Assembly (NCBI GenBank): GCA_035506255.1
Contig: DATJPS010000033.1
Span: 1-15,817 of the forward strand
DNA: 15,817 bases
Direction: 5' to 3'
From: CAIYXV01 sp035506255
GTDB lineage: Bacteria; Margulisbacteria; WOR-1; XYC2-FULL-46-14; WPAF01
A program made the translations under genes and the position numbers. Below are positions 15,295-15,817 of this stretch, piece by piece. Positions within the stretch are counted from its first letter, which is position 1, and each line of letters begins with the position of its first letter. Below the pieces are notes generated by a model that saw nothing but the letters and a program-made list of their open reading frames with translations, was not told where the DNA came from and made no database searches.

Positions 15295-15367
15295 TCAATC
15301 TTTTACCCTCTGAAATTTCAATTCCAGGTACCCGATAACCATTTGGACCCACTGGAAAGGAGCTGCC
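15295..15367 (+). other. 73-bp spacer with the ribosome binding site of the next gene
   Basis: Non-coding gap with no terminator-like hairpin. It contains CTGAAATTTC (15310-15319), also found at 14841-14850 after the radical SAM gene, and AAAGGAG (15356-15362), the ribosome binding site for the TTG start at 15368. Confidence 0.5.
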
Positions 15368-15817
15368 TTGGGTATCACACTTGAACAATCGAGGCCGATG
15401 TCGTTCGTTAAGCAGGACTTAAGGGACAAAGGCGTTAAAGTAGGTCTGTTGTCGGCATATCGGCTTGCATATTATCCTGAAAGTACTTATCACGATGTGC
15501 TCAGGCTGGTCGACCGCGTTTCACAGTCGATGAGCGTGGGCCGGGTGAAGATCGACCCGTTCGAAAAGAACCTCACGGTCAGGTTCGGTGAATTGCCGTC
15601 TGAACTTATCGAAGCGCATTGCCTCAAAGGCGGCCGGCAGGACGTGCTTGACCTGCGGGGTATCGAAGCCATGTTACAGAGCAACCGGGGAAGCCAGGCG
15701 AAGATCGAATATTTAAGATCGATCACCCCCACCATGACCCCTGCTGCGCCTGCTTCCGGCCGGGATGACGTCAGGGAACTGTTGAAGATCCTGGCGGAAG
15801 AAAGAAGATATTTCCGG
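15368..15817 (+). CDS. Protein of unknown function, N-terminal part (runs off the right edge)
   Basis: An open frame of 150 codons continues to the end of the window without a stop. The TTG start at 15368 has AAAGGAG five bases upstream; an ATG at codon 11 (15398) is the alternative. Residues 1-115 form a compact, probably folded part (DLRDKGVKVGLLSAYRLAYY, LRLVDRVSQSM, RVKIDPFEKNLTVRFGELP, DVLDLRGIEAML). A Pro/Ala/Thr-rich linker (TPTMTPAAPAS) then leads to a helical segment DDVRELLKILAEERRYF, so a second domain or coiled coil is likely beyond the edge. It shares spaced motifs with the preceding small protein. No family recognised. Confidence 0.72.
   Translation, partial: MGITLEQSRPMSFVKQDLRDKGVKVGLLSAYRLAYYPESTYHDVLRLVDRVSQSMSVGRVKIDPFEKNLTVRFGELPSELIEAHCLKGGRQDVLDLRGIEAMLQSNRGSQAKIEYLRSITPTMTPAAPASGRDDVRELLKILAEERRYFR

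Overview
This window comes from a bacterial chromosome of roughly 55-57 % GC. Genes are tightly packed, many start with GTG or TTG, and several overlap by four bases. No phage genes, transposase, rRNA or CRISPR array is visible. The gene order pyruvate phosphate dikinase, dGTPase-like HD protein, primase, sigma factor, and the set yqeK-LytR/CpsA/Psr-rsfS, resemble Clostridia and candidate lineages near the Cyanobacteria (Margulisbacteria/Saganbacteria type). A small RRM-type RNA-binding protein fits the second group. The lineage is an inference; nothing here settles it.

Positions 1-9629 read leftward (minus strand). From a consensus promoter at 9600-9629 the order is: RRM protein, YqeK, LCP-family protein, RsfS, tRNA-Ala(GGC), PpdK, Dgt-like protein, DnaG, RpoD, FluC/CrcB, and the first codons of a DUF190 protein. 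These are housekeeping genes: RNA binding, dinucleotide hydrolysis, wall polymer attachment, ribosome silencing, PEP/pyruvate metabolism, dNTP control, priming, primary transcription and fluoride export. Most gaps are under 40 bp, and dgt/dnaG and lcp/rsfS each overlap as TTGA.

The main exception is 7051-7295. There an intact tRNA-Ala lies between two halves of a second tRNA-Ala-like gene. Each outer half carries a 19-nt insertion, containing the same short palindrome, in its D-loop or T-loop. The region upstream of the RRM gene is also notable: it holds a perfect-consensus promoter, then an intrinsic-terminator-like hairpin just before the ribosome binding site, which suggests attenuation.

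Positions 9623-15817 read rightward (plus strand). A GlmU-like uridylyltransferase lacking the acetyltransferase half is followed by an 899-residue alpha-solenoid/TPR protein with an unrecognised N-terminal domain. A B12-binding-type radical SAM protein overlaps it by ATGA. Two unrecognised small proteins follow, possibly distant paralogs of each other; the second runs off the window. This right-hand group is the least explained part and the best place to look for something undescribed.
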